The position numbers and the translations under genes were made by a program. 64,000 nucleotides of DNA, from positions 744,001 to 808,000 of the forward strand of contig NZ_CP025512.1 of NCBI RefSeq assembly GCF_003491345.1. Reading direction: 5' to 3'. This stretch comes from Neorhizobium sp. SOG26. Lineage in GTDB: Bacteria > Pseudomonadota > Alphaproteobacteria > Rhizobiales > Rhizobiaceae. This document shows positions 37,247-45,630 of this stretch, piece by piece; positions within the stretch are counted from its first letter, which is position 1, and every line of letters starts with the position of its first letter. Under the pieces are notes generated by a model. That model had not been told where the DNA came from and did not search any database. It saw only the letters and a program-made list of their open reading frames with translations.

Positions 37247-37753
37247 TCAGGGACAATTCGCTGCCTTGGCGTAATCAACGCTGCCATCTGCGCGATAGAC
37301 GTCCGGATTGGGCGTGTAGCCGGGGCCGACTACCAGCGGCTTCGATGGCATCATCTCCGCCTGGTCCATGTTCGAGGTGATCGTCGTCTCTATCGCCTGC
37401 AGCAGGCTGTCGTTAATGCCGACGATGCGGATGGAGACAGCGTAAGGCCGATCCTTGCGCACGCATTTGAGGTCCGGGCTCTCCAGCACGACCTTTTCCA
37501 TGGCCGGAAACAGCTTCTGCCGGACCACGAGCGGATCCCCACCTTGCGGGTTCTCGAACGAGGCCTCGGCATAGGCCCCCTCCGGAAAGGGTGCCGTTTT
37601 GCGGAGCGTCACGACATAGTTTGCGGCCGCGACACGGTAGTTGAAGATGAACACCCGGCCGGAGAGTTCGGCGATCGGCGCATCTGCCTCCCGCTGGCAG
37701 CCGGCAAGGAGCAGCAGCGCAAACACGAACGCAAGGACGCGGCGCATCATCAT
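37247..37753 (-). CDS. Lipoprotein of unknown function
   Basis: A 168-residue exported lipoprotein. The N-terminus MMMRRVLAFVFALLLLAGC has a lipobox with the lipid Cys at 19. The mature part contains a beta-rich segment (RVFIFNYRVAAANYVVTL) and a Cys pair candidate (Cys at KCVRKD and the C-terminal ANCP). I do not recognise the family. The ATG at 37753 overlaps the CGNR-protein stop by 4 bases (ATGA), so the two are one operon. Confidence 0.8.
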   Translation of the reverse strand: MMMRRVLAFVFALLLLAGCQREADAPIAELSGRVFIFNYRVAAANYVVTLRKTAPFPEGAYAEASFENPQGGDPLVVRQKLFPAMEKVVLESPDLKCVRKDRPYAVSIRIVGINDSLLQAIETTITSNMDQAEMMPSKPLVVGPGYTPNPDVYRADGSVDYAKAANCP

Positions 37754-38295
37754 GCGGTTTTCTCCTTCGAGCGATGGTAGTGGCGGCTCGCCTTGACCCG
37801 GTTGCCGCAGACAGCCATGTCGCACCACTGGCGGCTGCGGTTCTTGCTGCGGTCGATGAACAGCCAGCCGCAATTGCCGCAGATCTTCAGCCGTTCGACC
37901 TGATCGGCCGAAAGAAGCCGCAGCGCCGAATGCGCGGTGGCGGCATCAAGCGTGGTGGCGGTGGACTGTCGCAGGTTGTGCGCGATCGCCTCCAGCAGGT
38001 CGGCGAGCAGGTGGTTCGCCTCCACCCCTTGGACACGGGCGCGGAAGTAGCAGTCGATGGCCTCACGCAAGGCGAGGAAACGCGATTGCCGTTCCTTCGG
38101 CACGGAAAGGATATCACCGAAAAGCGCGCGTTCGGCGCAGAAGCTCTGTGCCGCATCGGCAAAGCTTTCGATCTGTGCGGGATCGGCAAATCGATCCGTC
38201 CTGCGCTCCGGCTGGTGGCGCAGGATCACGCTGTTCGCAACATCCAGCGCCAGCGCGCCGCCGGCGAAACGGTGGGGGGTCCATGAAAAACTCAT
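37750..38295 (-). CDS. CGNR zinc-finger protein, probable transcription regulator
   Basis: A 181-residue protein. Residues 1-130 resemble the ABATE-type stress-response domain (FAGGALALDVANSV near the start, then a helical bundle). The C-terminal CGNR finger has Cys139, Cys142, Cys158 and Cys163, the last beginning CGNR, followed by a basic RVKASRHYHR tail able to bind DNA. The start codon at 38295 has no Shine-Dalgarno sequence, and a candidate -10 (TATATT) lies only 5 bases upstream, so the message may be leaderless. It is divergent from the permease gene across a palindrome and translationally coupled to the lipoprotein. Confidence 0.85.
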   Translation of the reverse strand: MSFSWTPHRFAGGALALDVANSVILRHQPERRTDRFADPAQIESFADAAQSFCAERALFGDILSVPKERQSRFLALREAIDCYFRARVQGVEANHLLADLLEAIAHNLRQSTATTLDAATAHSALRLLSADQVERLKICGNCGWLFIDRSKNRSRQWCDMAVCGNRVKASRHYHRSKEKTA

Positions 38296-38302
38296 GCGGT
38301 AA

Positions 38303-38334
38303 TATAACTGGTAAAATTCATTTTGCCAGTTATA
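38303..38334. promoter_or_regulatory. Divergent operator, near-perfect 32-bp palindrome
   Basis: TATAACTGGTAAAAT (38303-38317) and ATTTTGCCAGTTATA (38320-38334) are inverted repeats matching at 14 of 15 positions with two bases between. The palindrome fills most of the 64-base gap between the CGNR gene and the permease gene and covers -10-like sequences for both directions. Likely the binding site of the CGNR protein; this is inference. Confidence 0.75.
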
Positions 38335-38359
38335 GATGATCGAGCTTGGAGGAGGTGCC

Positions 38360-39256
38360 ATGGCCTATCTGCTGCAGCAACTGGCGAACGCGGTTCCGCT
38401 TGCGGCGCTCTATGCAGCCTTGGCCTTTGGCTACTCCCTTGCGTTTGCAGTGACGAAGCGCGCCGACATCACCTATGGCGCGATCTTCGCTTTTTCGGGC
38501 CACCTCTATCTGTTGAGTGCGCATTTTGGCTGGGATCGCCTGTGGCTGACGCTGCCGGTGGCGCTCGGTTTCGGCGCGGTCACGGCGCTGGCTGGCGGCG
38601 CGGCAGCGGGGCTGACGGTGGGCCAGGTGGTCATGCGGCCGCTGGCGCGCATTTCGCCCAATGCGGTAATTGTCGCGTCTCTCGGCGTGTTGATGGTGTT
38701 GATGGAGGGCGCGCGGCTGGCCTCCGATACACGCGAACTCTGGTTGCCGCCCTTCCTCAACAAGCCGGTGATCCTATGGCAGGTCGACGGATTCCCGGTG
38801 ACGTTGACGTGCATCCAGCTGGTCAACACCGCAGCGATGCTGGCGTTGGTCGGCATAGGCCATGGGATAATCCGGCACAGCCGCTGGGGCAGGATATGGG
38901 GTGCCGTCGCCGATGATGCCCGAGCCGCAGAACTCTGCGGCACGTCCTCTGCCCGCGTTTTTGTCGGCGCCTATGCCGCCGCCGCGCTCTACGCCTCGCT
39001 TTGCGGGATCCTCGCCACCTCGCATTATGGCACGATGGATTTTGGTGCCGGGTTGCTGTTCGGGCTGAAGGTCGTGCTGATCGCAGCCGCCGGCGGGCAC
39101 GACAGCCCACTCAGGGCGGCAGCCGGCGCCGCGGTCGTCGGCTTGGCGGAAACGCTCTGGAGCGGTTACGGCCCGATCTTCTGGCGTGAACTGATTGTGG
39201 TCTCCGTGCTCGTCCTGGTGCTGGTAATCAGCCGCCGGGAACGAGAGGTGCCGTGA
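38360..39256 (+). CDS. LivH-like branched-chain amino acid permease, orphan
   Basis: A 298-residue inner-membrane protein with about eight helices. LAFGYSLAFAVTKRADITYG is the LivH-type opening (compare ALGYTMVYGILRLINFAHG-like patterns) and AVADDARAAELCGTSSARVF is the EAA-like loop that contacts the ATPase. The ATG at 38360 follows GGAGGAGGT. No LivM, LivG, LivF or binding protein lies next to it, so it must use partners from elsewhere or work differently. Its stop abuts the convergent moaE stop with no gap. Confidence 0.85.
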   Translation: MAYLLQQLANAVPLAALYAALAFGYSLAFAVTKRADITYGAIFAFSGHLYLLSAHFGWDRLWLTLPVALGFGAVTALAGGAAAGLTVGQVVMRPLARISPNAVIVASLGVLMVLMEGARLASDTRELWLPPFLNKPVILWQVDGFPVTLTCIQLVNTAAMLALVGIGHGIIRHSRWGRIWGAVADDARAAELCGTSSARVFVGAYAAAALYASLCGILATSHYGTMDFGAGLLFGLKVVLIAAAGGHDSPLRAAAGAAVVGLAETLWSGYGPIFWRELIVVSVLVLVLVISRREREVP

Positions 39257-39715
39257 TTACCGCCACTTCTCTCGTGCCGCGTCGTCGGCATCCTTAGCCG
39301 GGACCCATTCGCCGGCCGTGCCATCGGCAGCGTGTTCCTTTTTCCAGAAGGGGGCGGCGGTTTTGAGGAAGTCCATCACGAAGTTGGCGCCGTCGAAGGC
39401 TGCCTGCCGATGCGGTGCGGCTGCGATCACCAGCACGATGTTCTCGCCAGGCAGGATCTTGCCGTAGCGGTGGATGGCGGTAAGCCCCAGCAGCGAAAAC
39501 CGTGTCATCGCCAGGTCGGCAATCCGTCGCATCTCGGCTTCGGCCATGCCGGGATAATGTTCAAGCTCCAGCGCAAAAAGTTGGCCTTGCTCGTCACGGC
39601 ATAGTCCGGTGAAGGTGACGACGGCGCCGATATCCTTGCGACCGGCGGTCAATGCGTCGATCTCGACCTGCAGGTCGAAGTTCTCGGACTGGACGCGGAT
39701 GGTGGGCGCCGTCAT
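39257..39715 (-). CDS. moaE: Molybdopterin synthase catalytic subunit
   Basis: A 152-residue subunit that adds dithiolene sulfur to precursor Z with MoaD. HRYGKILPGENIVLVIAAAPHR and the C-terminal WKKEHAADGTAGEWV hold the conserved Arg/His and Lys residues. The ATG at 39715 follows GGAGGT; a longer in-frame start would add 13 residues. It lies 61 bases after moaD in the uvrC-pgsA-moaD-moaE run. Confidence 0.95.
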   Translation of the reverse strand: MTAPTIRVQSENFDLQVEIDALTAGRKDIGAVVTFTGLCRDEQGQLFALELEHYPGMAEAEMRRIADLAMTRFSLLGLTAIHRYGKILPGENIVLVIAAAPHRQAAFDGANFVMDFLKTAAPFWKKEHAADGTAGEWVPAKDADDAAREKWR

Positions 39716-39776
39716 GTGCGACCTCCTGGTCTTGCGGCCGTCGCCGGCGAGCACGGGAGGCGCTCCACCATCGGGA

Positions 39777-40034
39777 TCAGCCGCCGGTCATCGGCGGGAA
39801 GATGCCGATCTCACGGGCGCCGGCGATCGGCTCGTCGTGCTCGACATGCTCCTGGTTGATCGCGACGCGGATCACGTTGGTGTATTGAAACGCGTTTTCG
39901 TATTCTTCGCCAAGCCCCTTCAGGTGCTCAAGCAGGTCACGCACGGTGACGACGCTGTCCGGCAGGTCGATCTCTTCCTCGCCCTTGCCGATGCGTTCGC
40001 GAACCCAGGCAAAATAAACCAGATTGACCTTCAT
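39777..40034 (-). CDS. moaD: Molybdopterin synthase sulfur carrier subunit
   Basis: An 85-residue ubiquitin-fold protein that ends in the Gly-Gly tail (FPPMTGG) that is thiocarboxylated. The N-terminus MKVNLVYFAWVRERIG is typical. Its ATG overlaps the pgsA stop by 4 bases. Confidence 0.95.
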   Translation of the reverse strand: MKVNLVYFAWVRERIGKGEEEIDLPDSVVTVRDLLEHLKGLGEEYENAFQYTNVIRVAINQEHVEHDEPIAGAREIGIFPPMTGG

Positions 40035-40618
40035 TCTTCATCCACCAGGTGTTTGACCCCCGCACGGAAGTAGTCGTAGCCGGTGTAGAAGGTGAGGATT
40101 GCAGCGATCCACAGCAGCGCGATACCCATTTCGGTCGTGTAGGGCACGATCTTGTCGCCGGCGGGCCCCGCCAGCAGGAAGGCGATCGCGACCATCTGGA
40201 TGGTTGTCTTCCACTTGGCGATCCTGGTCACCGGCACGGATACCTTGAGTGCGGCGAGATATTCGCGAAGGCCAGAGACGAGAATTTCGCGGCATAGGAT
40301 GGTGATGGCGGCCCAGAGCGACCAGCCGGCAATCGTCTGGTCGGCGGCGAGGAGCAGGAGGACGGCCGCGACCAGCAGCTTGTCGGCGATCGGATCAAGC
40401 ATGCGGCCGATATTGGAGGTCTGGTTCCAGATCCGGGCGAGGTAGCCGTCGAGATAGTCGGTGATCGATGCGACCGCGAACAGCACGAGGGCGGTCCAGC
40501 GGGCGACGTCGGAGCTTTCAAGCTGCCCCTCGATGAAGAAGCAGCCGACGATGACCGGCACGGCCAGGATGCGCGCATAGGTGAGAAGGTTCGGGATGTT
40601 GTATGCGCGGGAAGCCAT
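40031..40618 (-). CDS. pgsA: CDP-diacylglycerol-glycerol-3-phosphate phosphatidyltransferase
   Basis: A 195-residue inner-membrane enzyme of phosphatidylglycerol synthesis. The CDP-alcohol motif D-G-x2-A-R-x8-G-x3-D-x3-D is complete in DGYLARIWNQTSNIGRMLD and the following IADK. About six helices are visible. It is coupled to moaD and downstream of uvrC, a linkage common in alphaproteobacteria and in gammaproteobacteria. Confidence 0.95.
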   Translation of the reverse strand: MASRAYNIPNLLTYARILAVPVIVGCFFIEGQLESSDVARWTALVLFAVASITDYLDGYLARIWNQTSNIGRMLDPIADKLLVAAVLLLLAADQTIAGWSLWAAITILCREILVSGLREYLAALKVSVPVTRIAKWKTTIQMVAIAFLLAGPAGDKIVPYTTEMGIALLWIAAILTFYTGYDYFRAGVKHLVDEE

Positions 40619-40745
40619 AGCGGACCTGTACTTATGTTTGCCTCTAGTTGAGACTTTGAGCGACGAGCGTCAACCGCTCAACAGCCATTTACCAGAGATA
40701 TGTATCGCTGCCGAGACGGGCCGCAACTGGACGCACTAACGCAGC

Positions 40746-42797
40746 TCAGCCCGCCCGGTTTTCGTGGAAGTGGTTGTAGATCTGCTTGGCCACGGCCTCT
40801 GAAATGCCCTCGACCGCCATCAGATCACTGACGCCCGCGCGCGACACGGCCTTGGCCGTTCCGAAATGCTGCAGGAGCTTGCGCTTGCGGCCGGGGCCGA
40901 TGCCGGAGATCTCGTCGAGCGGATTGCGGACCATCTCCTTCTTGCGCCGCGCACGGTGGGAACCGATCGCAAAGCGGTGCGCCTCGTCACGCATGCGCTG
41001 GATGAAATAAAGCACCGGATCGCGCGGCGGCAGGGAGAAGTCGCTGCGTCCATCGGCGAAGAAGCGCTCGCGTCCCGCGTCGCGGTCGACACCTTTGGCG
41101 ACACCGATGGCGGTCACGACATCCCGGATACCGAGTTCATCGAGGATGGCGCGCACGGCGGTCATCTGGCCCTGGCCGCCATCGATCAGGATGAGGTCCG
41201 GCCAGGCGGGGAAGCCTGAGTCGTTGATGTCATCCGATGTCGATGCGCTCGCGGCAGATTTGCTGCGGTCCGGGATGCCTTCTTCCTTGATGAGGCGGGA
41301 AAAGCGCCGGGTCATGACCTCGCGCATCATGCCGAAGTCGTCGCCCGGGGTGATGTCCGTCGATTTGATGTTGAACTTGCGGTACTGGTTCTTCACGAAA
41401 CCTTCCGGCCCCGCGACCACCATGCCGCCCACCGCATTGGTGCCCATGATGTGGGAGTTGTCGTAGATCTCGATGCGGCGCGGTACGTAAGGCAGCGAGA
41501 AGGTCTCCGCGAGGCCCTGCAGCAGCCGCGCCTGCGAGGCTGTTTCGGCGAGCTTGCGTCCATGAGCTTCGCGCGCATTGGCGAGCACATGGCCCACGAG
41601 ATCCTTCTTTTCCCCGCGCTGCGGGACCGAGATTGAAACTTTGTGGCCAGCCTTCTCACAAAAGGCCATCGCGAGCAGGTCCTGTTCCTCGACGGTCTCG
41701 GAAAGCAGGATCTGCTTCGGCACCGGCTTGTCGTCGTAAAACTGTGCCAGGAAGGCATTGAGGATCTCGGCGCCCGACATCTGCGGGTCTGCCTTCGGGA
41801 AATAGGCCCGGTTGCCCCAATTCTGGCCGGTGCGGAAAAAGAACACCTGGATGCAGGAGAGGCCACCCTCGTGGTGGATGGCGAAGACATCCGCCTCCTC
41901 GACGCCGGCCGGGTTGATGCCCTGGTGGCTCTGGACATGCGAAAGCGCCGAAAGCCGGTCGCGATAGATCGCTGCCCGCTCGAAATCCAGGTCTTCGGAT
42001 GCTTCCGCCATCTGCGCCGCAATCGCCGCCTTCACGTTCTGGCTGCGGCCGGAGAGGAAGTCCTTTGCCTCGCGCACGAGTGCTGCATAATCCTCGTCGC
42101 TGATCTCGTGGGTGCAGGGACCGGAGCATCGCTTGATTTGGTAAAGAAGGCAGGGGCGGGTGCGGCTTTCAAAAACGCTGTCGGTGCAGGTGCGCAGCAG
42201 GAAGGCGCGCTGCAGTGAATTGATCGTGCGCCCCACGGCCGCGGCCGATGCGAACGGCCCGAAATAGTCGCCCTTGCGGGCGCGCGCGCCGCGATGCTTA
42301 AAGATCGCAGGGGCGCGATGATCGCCGGTGATGGTGATATAGGGAAATGACTTGTCGTCGCGCAGAAGCACGTTGAAGCGCGGGCGCAGCCTTTTGATGA
42401 GGTTGGCTTCGAGCAGCAGCGCCTCGGTTTCCGTTCGAGTCGTGACGAATTCCATATGCGTGGTTTCGCGCACCATCCGCGACAGGCGGTTGGAGTGGAC
42501 GCGTCCCTGCGCATAGTTGCTGACGCGCTTCTTGAGGCTGCGCGCCTTGCCGACATACATGACGTCGCCGGCTTCGTTGAACATGCGGTAGACGCCTGGC
42601 GCATTCGGCAGGTGCTTGACGAACTCGGCAATGAGCTCGGCGCCCTTCAGCCCGCTCTCGTTGCGAAGACCTTCGTTCCAGTCTATCGACGCGATGGGAC
42701 CTGCGCTCTCGCTTGGCTCGGGCAGCGCCAGATCGTCTTCGTCGTCTTCGGTCTCGTCATAGAGAACGCCGCCATCAGGCAGCTTCGCTCCGTTCAT
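40746..42797 (-). CDS. uvrC: Excinuclease ABC subunit C
   Basis: A 683-residue nuclease that makes both cuts in nucleotide excision repair. The N-terminal GIY-YIG-type domain has PGVYRMF and [14 protein letters not shown], the UvrB-binding block is near 240 ([19 protein letters not shown]), the RNase H-like half contains [18 protein letters not shown] and [10 protein letters not shown], and the C-terminus has the helix-hairpin-helix pair ([19 protein letters not shown]). The N-terminus is about 60 residues longer than E. coli and acidic. Confidence 0.97.
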   Translation of the reverse strand: MNGAKLPDGGVLYDETEDDEDDLALPEPSESAGPIASIDWNEGLRNESGLKGAELIAEFVKHLPNAPGVYRMFNEAGDVMYVGKARSLKKRVSNYAQGRVHSNRLSRMVRETTHMEFVTTRTETEALLLEANLIKRLRPRFNVLLRDDKSFPYITITGDHRAPAIFKHRGARARKGDYFGPFASAAAVGRTINSLQRAFLLRTCTDSVFESRTRPCLLYQIKRCSGPCTHEISDEDYAALVREAKDFLSGRSQNVKAAIAAQMAEASEDLDFERAAIYRDRLSALSHVQSHQGINPAGVEEADVFAIHHEGGLSCIQVFFFRTGQNWGNRAYFPKADPQMSGAEILNAFLAQFYDDKPVPKQILLSETVEEQDLLAMAFCEKAGHKVSISVPQRGEKKDLVGHVLANAREAHGRKLAETASQARLLQGLAETFSLPYVPRRIEIYDNSHIMGTNAVGGMVVAGPEGFVKNQYRKFNIKSTDITPGDDFGMMREVMTRRFSRLIKEEGIPDRSKSAASASTSDDINDSGFPAWPDLILIDGGQGQMTAVRAILDELGIRDVVTAIGVAKGVDRDAGRERFFADGRSDFSLPPRDPVLYFIQRMRDEAHRFAIGSHRARRKKEMVRNPLDEISGIGPGRKRKLLQHFGTAKAVSRAGVSDLMAVEGISEAVAKQIYNHFHENRAG

Positions 42798-43454
42798 TCC
42801 TCAGTCTCCGCCAGCGCCGATGATCGGCAACTGGTTCTTTCGGGCGGACAGATGATGCCGCCATGCTTCGCAATGTCATTTAAGCCGGTGAATCACCGCC
42901 CGTTTCAGCTTTCGGGATGTCCGCTAGAAATAGTGACTCGGGCCCTAGATTGAAAGCCACGCTTGGCGGCGGAGGAAGGCAAGAGGATGCTGACCCTCAG
43001 GAACCGCGCCACAACAAGGCAGAAAACGGGCAGGCGAGGGTGGCGGAGCCATTTGCCAGCCATGGAGACTGTCGATCCTGCTGTTTTGCACCCGTGATTT
43101 CTTCGCATTACCATCGCAATAAACCCGCGAAACTTGGCTTCCAAGTGAATCGTGCCTGGCCCATCGGATGCAGTGGCGGCGCGAGTCAATATATTGACGT
43201 GGTTCGACTTGAGTATTAACTTAGAATATACAGTTGTGAAGATTGTAATACTTATGATAACGTATAGTTAGGGTTAAGGAAATACCTGTTGCGATACAGC
43301 AACATCCAATTTTCGCCATTCGTGCGCCACAATCAATTCACAATTCGGCTCTTTCAATTCCTCAATTGGCCGCCACATTCGTCTCCAGCGGGCAGGGAAC
43401 ATTTGTCGCGGCCTTCGCGGCGGCTCCCGGCACAGCAGTAAAGGAGAAAATTGT
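42798..43454 (+). promoter_or_regulatory. Long gene-free gap with AT-rich ropB promoter and leader
   Basis: No supported gene in 657 bases; short frames here lack ribosome sites and family features. The left part (to about 43180) is the uvrC promoter side with no clear motif. Bases 43185-43270 are markedly AT-rich for this genome and contain TTGACG (43197-43202) and several TATA-like hexamers. TGTTGC/GCAACA form a hairpin at 43287-43304. CAATT occurs five times between 43307 and 43367. Together they look like a strong, regulated promoter and a long, mostly unpaired leader for the porin-like gene. Confidence 0.5.
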
Positions 43455-44093
43455 ATGCGTATTCTCATCGCAACTCTGATGGCATCGGCAGCCAGCTTCG
43501 GCGCATTTTCAGCGGCCAATGCAGCAGATGCCGTTGACGAAATCCCACAGGCTCCCGTTGCCATTGAAGAAGCAGCCCCGGTAGCAACCTGGGAAGGCTT
43601 CTACCTCGGTGGTTACGGCCAGTACAACTGGGGCCGTTTTGGCGGCGCTGGCGACCGTGACGGTCAGTTCGGCGGCGGTGCATTCACCGGTTACAACTGG
43701 CAGTCTGGCCAGATCGTGTACGGTGTCGAAGCTGACCTCGGCTACAGCGGCAACGAAAACAACACGATCGAAGGTTTCCGTGGCGAAGCCGGCTGGAACG
43801 GCTCTATCCGTGGTCGCGTCGGTTACGACCTGAACCCGTTCATGATCTACGGTACGGCTGGTCTGGCCCTCCAGGACAACGAACTCAGCGACGGCACGAC
43901 CTCTGACAGCAAGACTGGTGTCGGCTACACGGTTGGTGCAGGTGCTGAAGCCTTCGTCACGAACAACATCACGGCTCGTGTCGAATATCGTTACACCGAC
44001 TACGGCACGGATCGTTACGACCTGTCCGGCGGCTCGGTTTCGAAGGGCTTCGACGACCACAGCGTTCGCCTCGGTATCGGCGTCAAGTTCTAA
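43455..44093 (+). CDS. ropB: RopB/Omp25-type outer-membrane beta-barrel protein
   Basis: A 212-residue outer-membrane protein of the Omp25/RopB group, abundant surface proteins of Rhizobiales. A signal peptide runs to about residue 23 (ASFGAFSAANA). The mature part has the family start WEGFYLGGYGQYNWG, regular alternating strands, YRYTDYGTDRY, and ends with the barrel-closing GIGVKF (terminal Phe). Start ATG at 43455 follows AAGGAGAAAA. In rhizobia these genes respond to envelope and host signals; no direct evidence here. Confidence 0.92.
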   Translation: MRILIATLMASAASFGAFSAANAADAVDEIPQAPVAIEEAAPVATWEGFYLGGYGQYNWGRFGGAGDRDGQFGGGAFTGYNWQSGQIVYGVEADLGYSGNENNTIEGFRGEAGWNGSIRGRVGYDLNPFMIYGTAGLALQDNELSDGTTSDSKTGVGYTVGAGAEAFVTNNITARVEYRYTDYGTDRYDLSGGSVSKGFDDHSVRLGIGVKF

Positions 44094-44110
44094 GCAGCAA
44101 TGCTGGACTG

Positions 44111-44148
44111 AAACAAAAGGCCCGGATGCAAATCCGGGCCTTTTGTTT
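44111..44148 (+). terminator. Exceptionally stable intrinsic terminator after ropB
   Basis: AAACAAAAGGCCCGGAT and ATCCGGGCCTTTTGTTT are exact 17-bp arms closing a GCAA tetraloop (44128-44131), a GNRA type known for stability, and the right arm ends in a T-rich run. It also faces the convergent glutathione transferase gene. Confidence 0.93.
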
Positions 44149-44167
44149 GTTCGGTTGAGCTTGACGC

Positions 44168-44764
44168 TCAGGCCGATGATTTCATCGACGCATAGTCGAC
44201 GAAGCGCTTGGAGAAGACATAGGTCCAGGCGGCGAGCTTCGGACGACCACCCGCCCATTGCCCATCAAAGCGAAGGTCGAGGTAACCGATCAGCGAGGCG
44301 AGCGCGAAATGGCCGCCATGCAGCTTCTTGCCGGTCTTCGGCAGGTTGTTCTCCAGGTAGTCGAGGCCGCGCACGACCTTGCCCCACTGCTTGTCGATCC
44401 ACGGCTGGTGCACCTTCGACTCGTCGCGTGAGCGACGCTCGTAGACGATGGCGAGCAGGCAATCGAGGATACCGTCGCAAAGCGCCTCAAGCACCTCGGC
44501 TTCCGTGCGCTTGGCGTCCTTCTTCGGGTAAAGCTTGCCGCCCGACATCCGGTCGAAGAAATGCATGATCGCGACGCTGTCATAGATCGGCGGTTCACCA
44601 TCTCGGATCAGCACAGGGATCTTGCCGAGCGGGTTGTTATCGGTGAGCTCTGGCGGCGCGGCGTTGGTGTCTGTCTTCACCTCGGTGATCTCGATGCCAA
44701 GATAACGGGCGGCCATGCGAGCTTTCGCCGAATAGGGGGAGGCGGGGGAATAAAGCAGTTTCAT
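44168..44764 (-). CDS. Glutathione S-transferase family protein
   Basis: A 198-residue protein. The N-terminal active segment is YSPASPYSAKARMAARYLG, and the glutathione site has IYDSVAIMHFFDRM (the ES/DS dyad). The C-terminal helices match the family. It is unlike the transferase at 35978 in the N-terminal catalytic region. Its start is preceded on the coding strand by three GAGGAA sequences 11 bases apart. The substrate is unknown. Confidence 0.9.
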   Translation of the reverse strand: MKLLYSPASPYSAKARMAARYLGIEITEVKTDTNAAPPELTDNNPLGKIPVLIRDGEPPIYDSVAIMHFFDRMSGGKLYPKKDAKRTEAEVLEALCDGILDCLLAIVYERRSRDESKVHQPWIDKQWGKVVRGLDYLENNLPKTGKKLHGGHFALASLIGYLDLRFDGQWAGGRPKLAAWTYVFSKRFVDYASMKSSA

Positions 44765-44767
44765 GGG

Positions 44768-44800
44768 TTCCTCGGGTGTTCCTCTGGTTTTCCTCTGGGG
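44768..44800 (-). repeat. Three tandem 11-base repeats with Shine-Dalgarno cores
   Basis: TTCCTC occurs at 44768, 44779 and 44790 on the plus strand, exactly 11 bases apart, within TTCCTCGGGTG, TTCCTCTGGTT and TTCCTCTGGGG. On the coding strand each is GAGGAA, a ribosome-site core, before the transferase ATG at 44764. Only the nearest has normal spacing. Confidence 0.7.
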
Positions 44801-44815
44801 GCTTCTCTTGTTGTC

Positions 44816-45505
44816 TCAGCGTGCCGGCGGCATGGTCACGCTGCTGATCCGGCAGCCGCTGCGATCGACTTCCGCGCAGTCGCGAAAGCGCAGGTCCTTG
44901 GTCAGGCAGATGCGCACCTCCTCGAGTCGCCGGCCTTCGCAGCTTGTCGCGATGCCACGGCGACTCATGCCGGGATTGGCGGCAACGAACTTCTCCTCGA
45001 TCGCGTCCGTTGAAAGGGTGAGTGCGGCGCGGCCCGAGGCGAGATCATCCGGGATGCGGATGCGGTTGAAGGCTTCGCGGGTTTTGGCGAGATACTCCCG
45101 CTGGCTAAGGCCGGTGCAACTGCCGTGCTTGCGCCACTGGTGCCCAATCAGCCCCATGGACGGCATGATGTCCATGAAAGGGCGGCCGACATTGTTTGGA
45201 ACCCGCGCCGGTTCGCCGCTGGAGCAGAAATCCGGATAACCTTTTTCGTATTGCGGCCAAAGCCCATGGACGACGAAGCGAAAGTTCTTGTCGGTGCCGC
45301 ATTGGTCGCGGTTGCCGCTGCCCTGGGTGGCGCAGAAGGTCGGCGACCATGACAGCGACAGGACATAGAAGTCGAATTCGCCGGCGCGTTCGCCGCGCCG
45401 TTCCTGTGTCCGCTGCTGGGAAAACGCCGCGGTCGAGTTCAGTGTCACCAGCACGGTGAGGGCGGCGGCAAGAAGGGAAACGGTCGCTCTAGGGGTAAAG
45501 GCCAT
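44816..45505 (-). CDS. RNase T2 family ribonuclease, secreted
   Basis: A 229-residue protein with a signal peptide (SLLAAALTVLVTLNSTAAFS). Both RNase T2 active-site blocks are present: FVVHGLWPQ with the first catalytic His, and IGHQWRKHGSC with the second. In the second block the usual acid of H-E-W-x-K-H-G is Gln. Several Cys residues fit disulfides. The ATG at 45505 is preferred; a TTG two codons earlier is possible. Periplasmic RNA scavenging is the likely role. Confidence 0.9.
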   Translation of the reverse strand: MAFTPRATVSLLAAALTVLVTLNSTAAFSQQRTQERRGERAGEFDFYVLSLSWSPTFCATQGSGNRDQCGTDKNFRFVVHGLWPQYEKGYPDFCSSGEPARVPNNVGRPFMDIMPSMGLIGHQWRKHGSCTGLSQREYLAKTREAFNRIRIPDDLASGRAALTLSTDAIEEKFVAANPGMSRRGIATSCEGRRLEEVRICLTKDLRFRDCAEVDRSGCRISSVTMPPAR

Positions 45506-45630
45506 GGTCAATTCTCGAAGATTTGGAACGCGTTATCATCTTTGAAGGTTGAACAACCGTGTACCGGATGACTACACTAGCGCGTTCCGTTCAGGCAGGG
45601 CGGGAAAGATGCGGAGATTGGCAAGGCTGG

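Noticed and set aside
42905..43189. A 94-codon minus-strand frame in the uvrC-ropB gap
   Set aside because: No ribosome site, no recognisable pattern and an unlikely residue mix.
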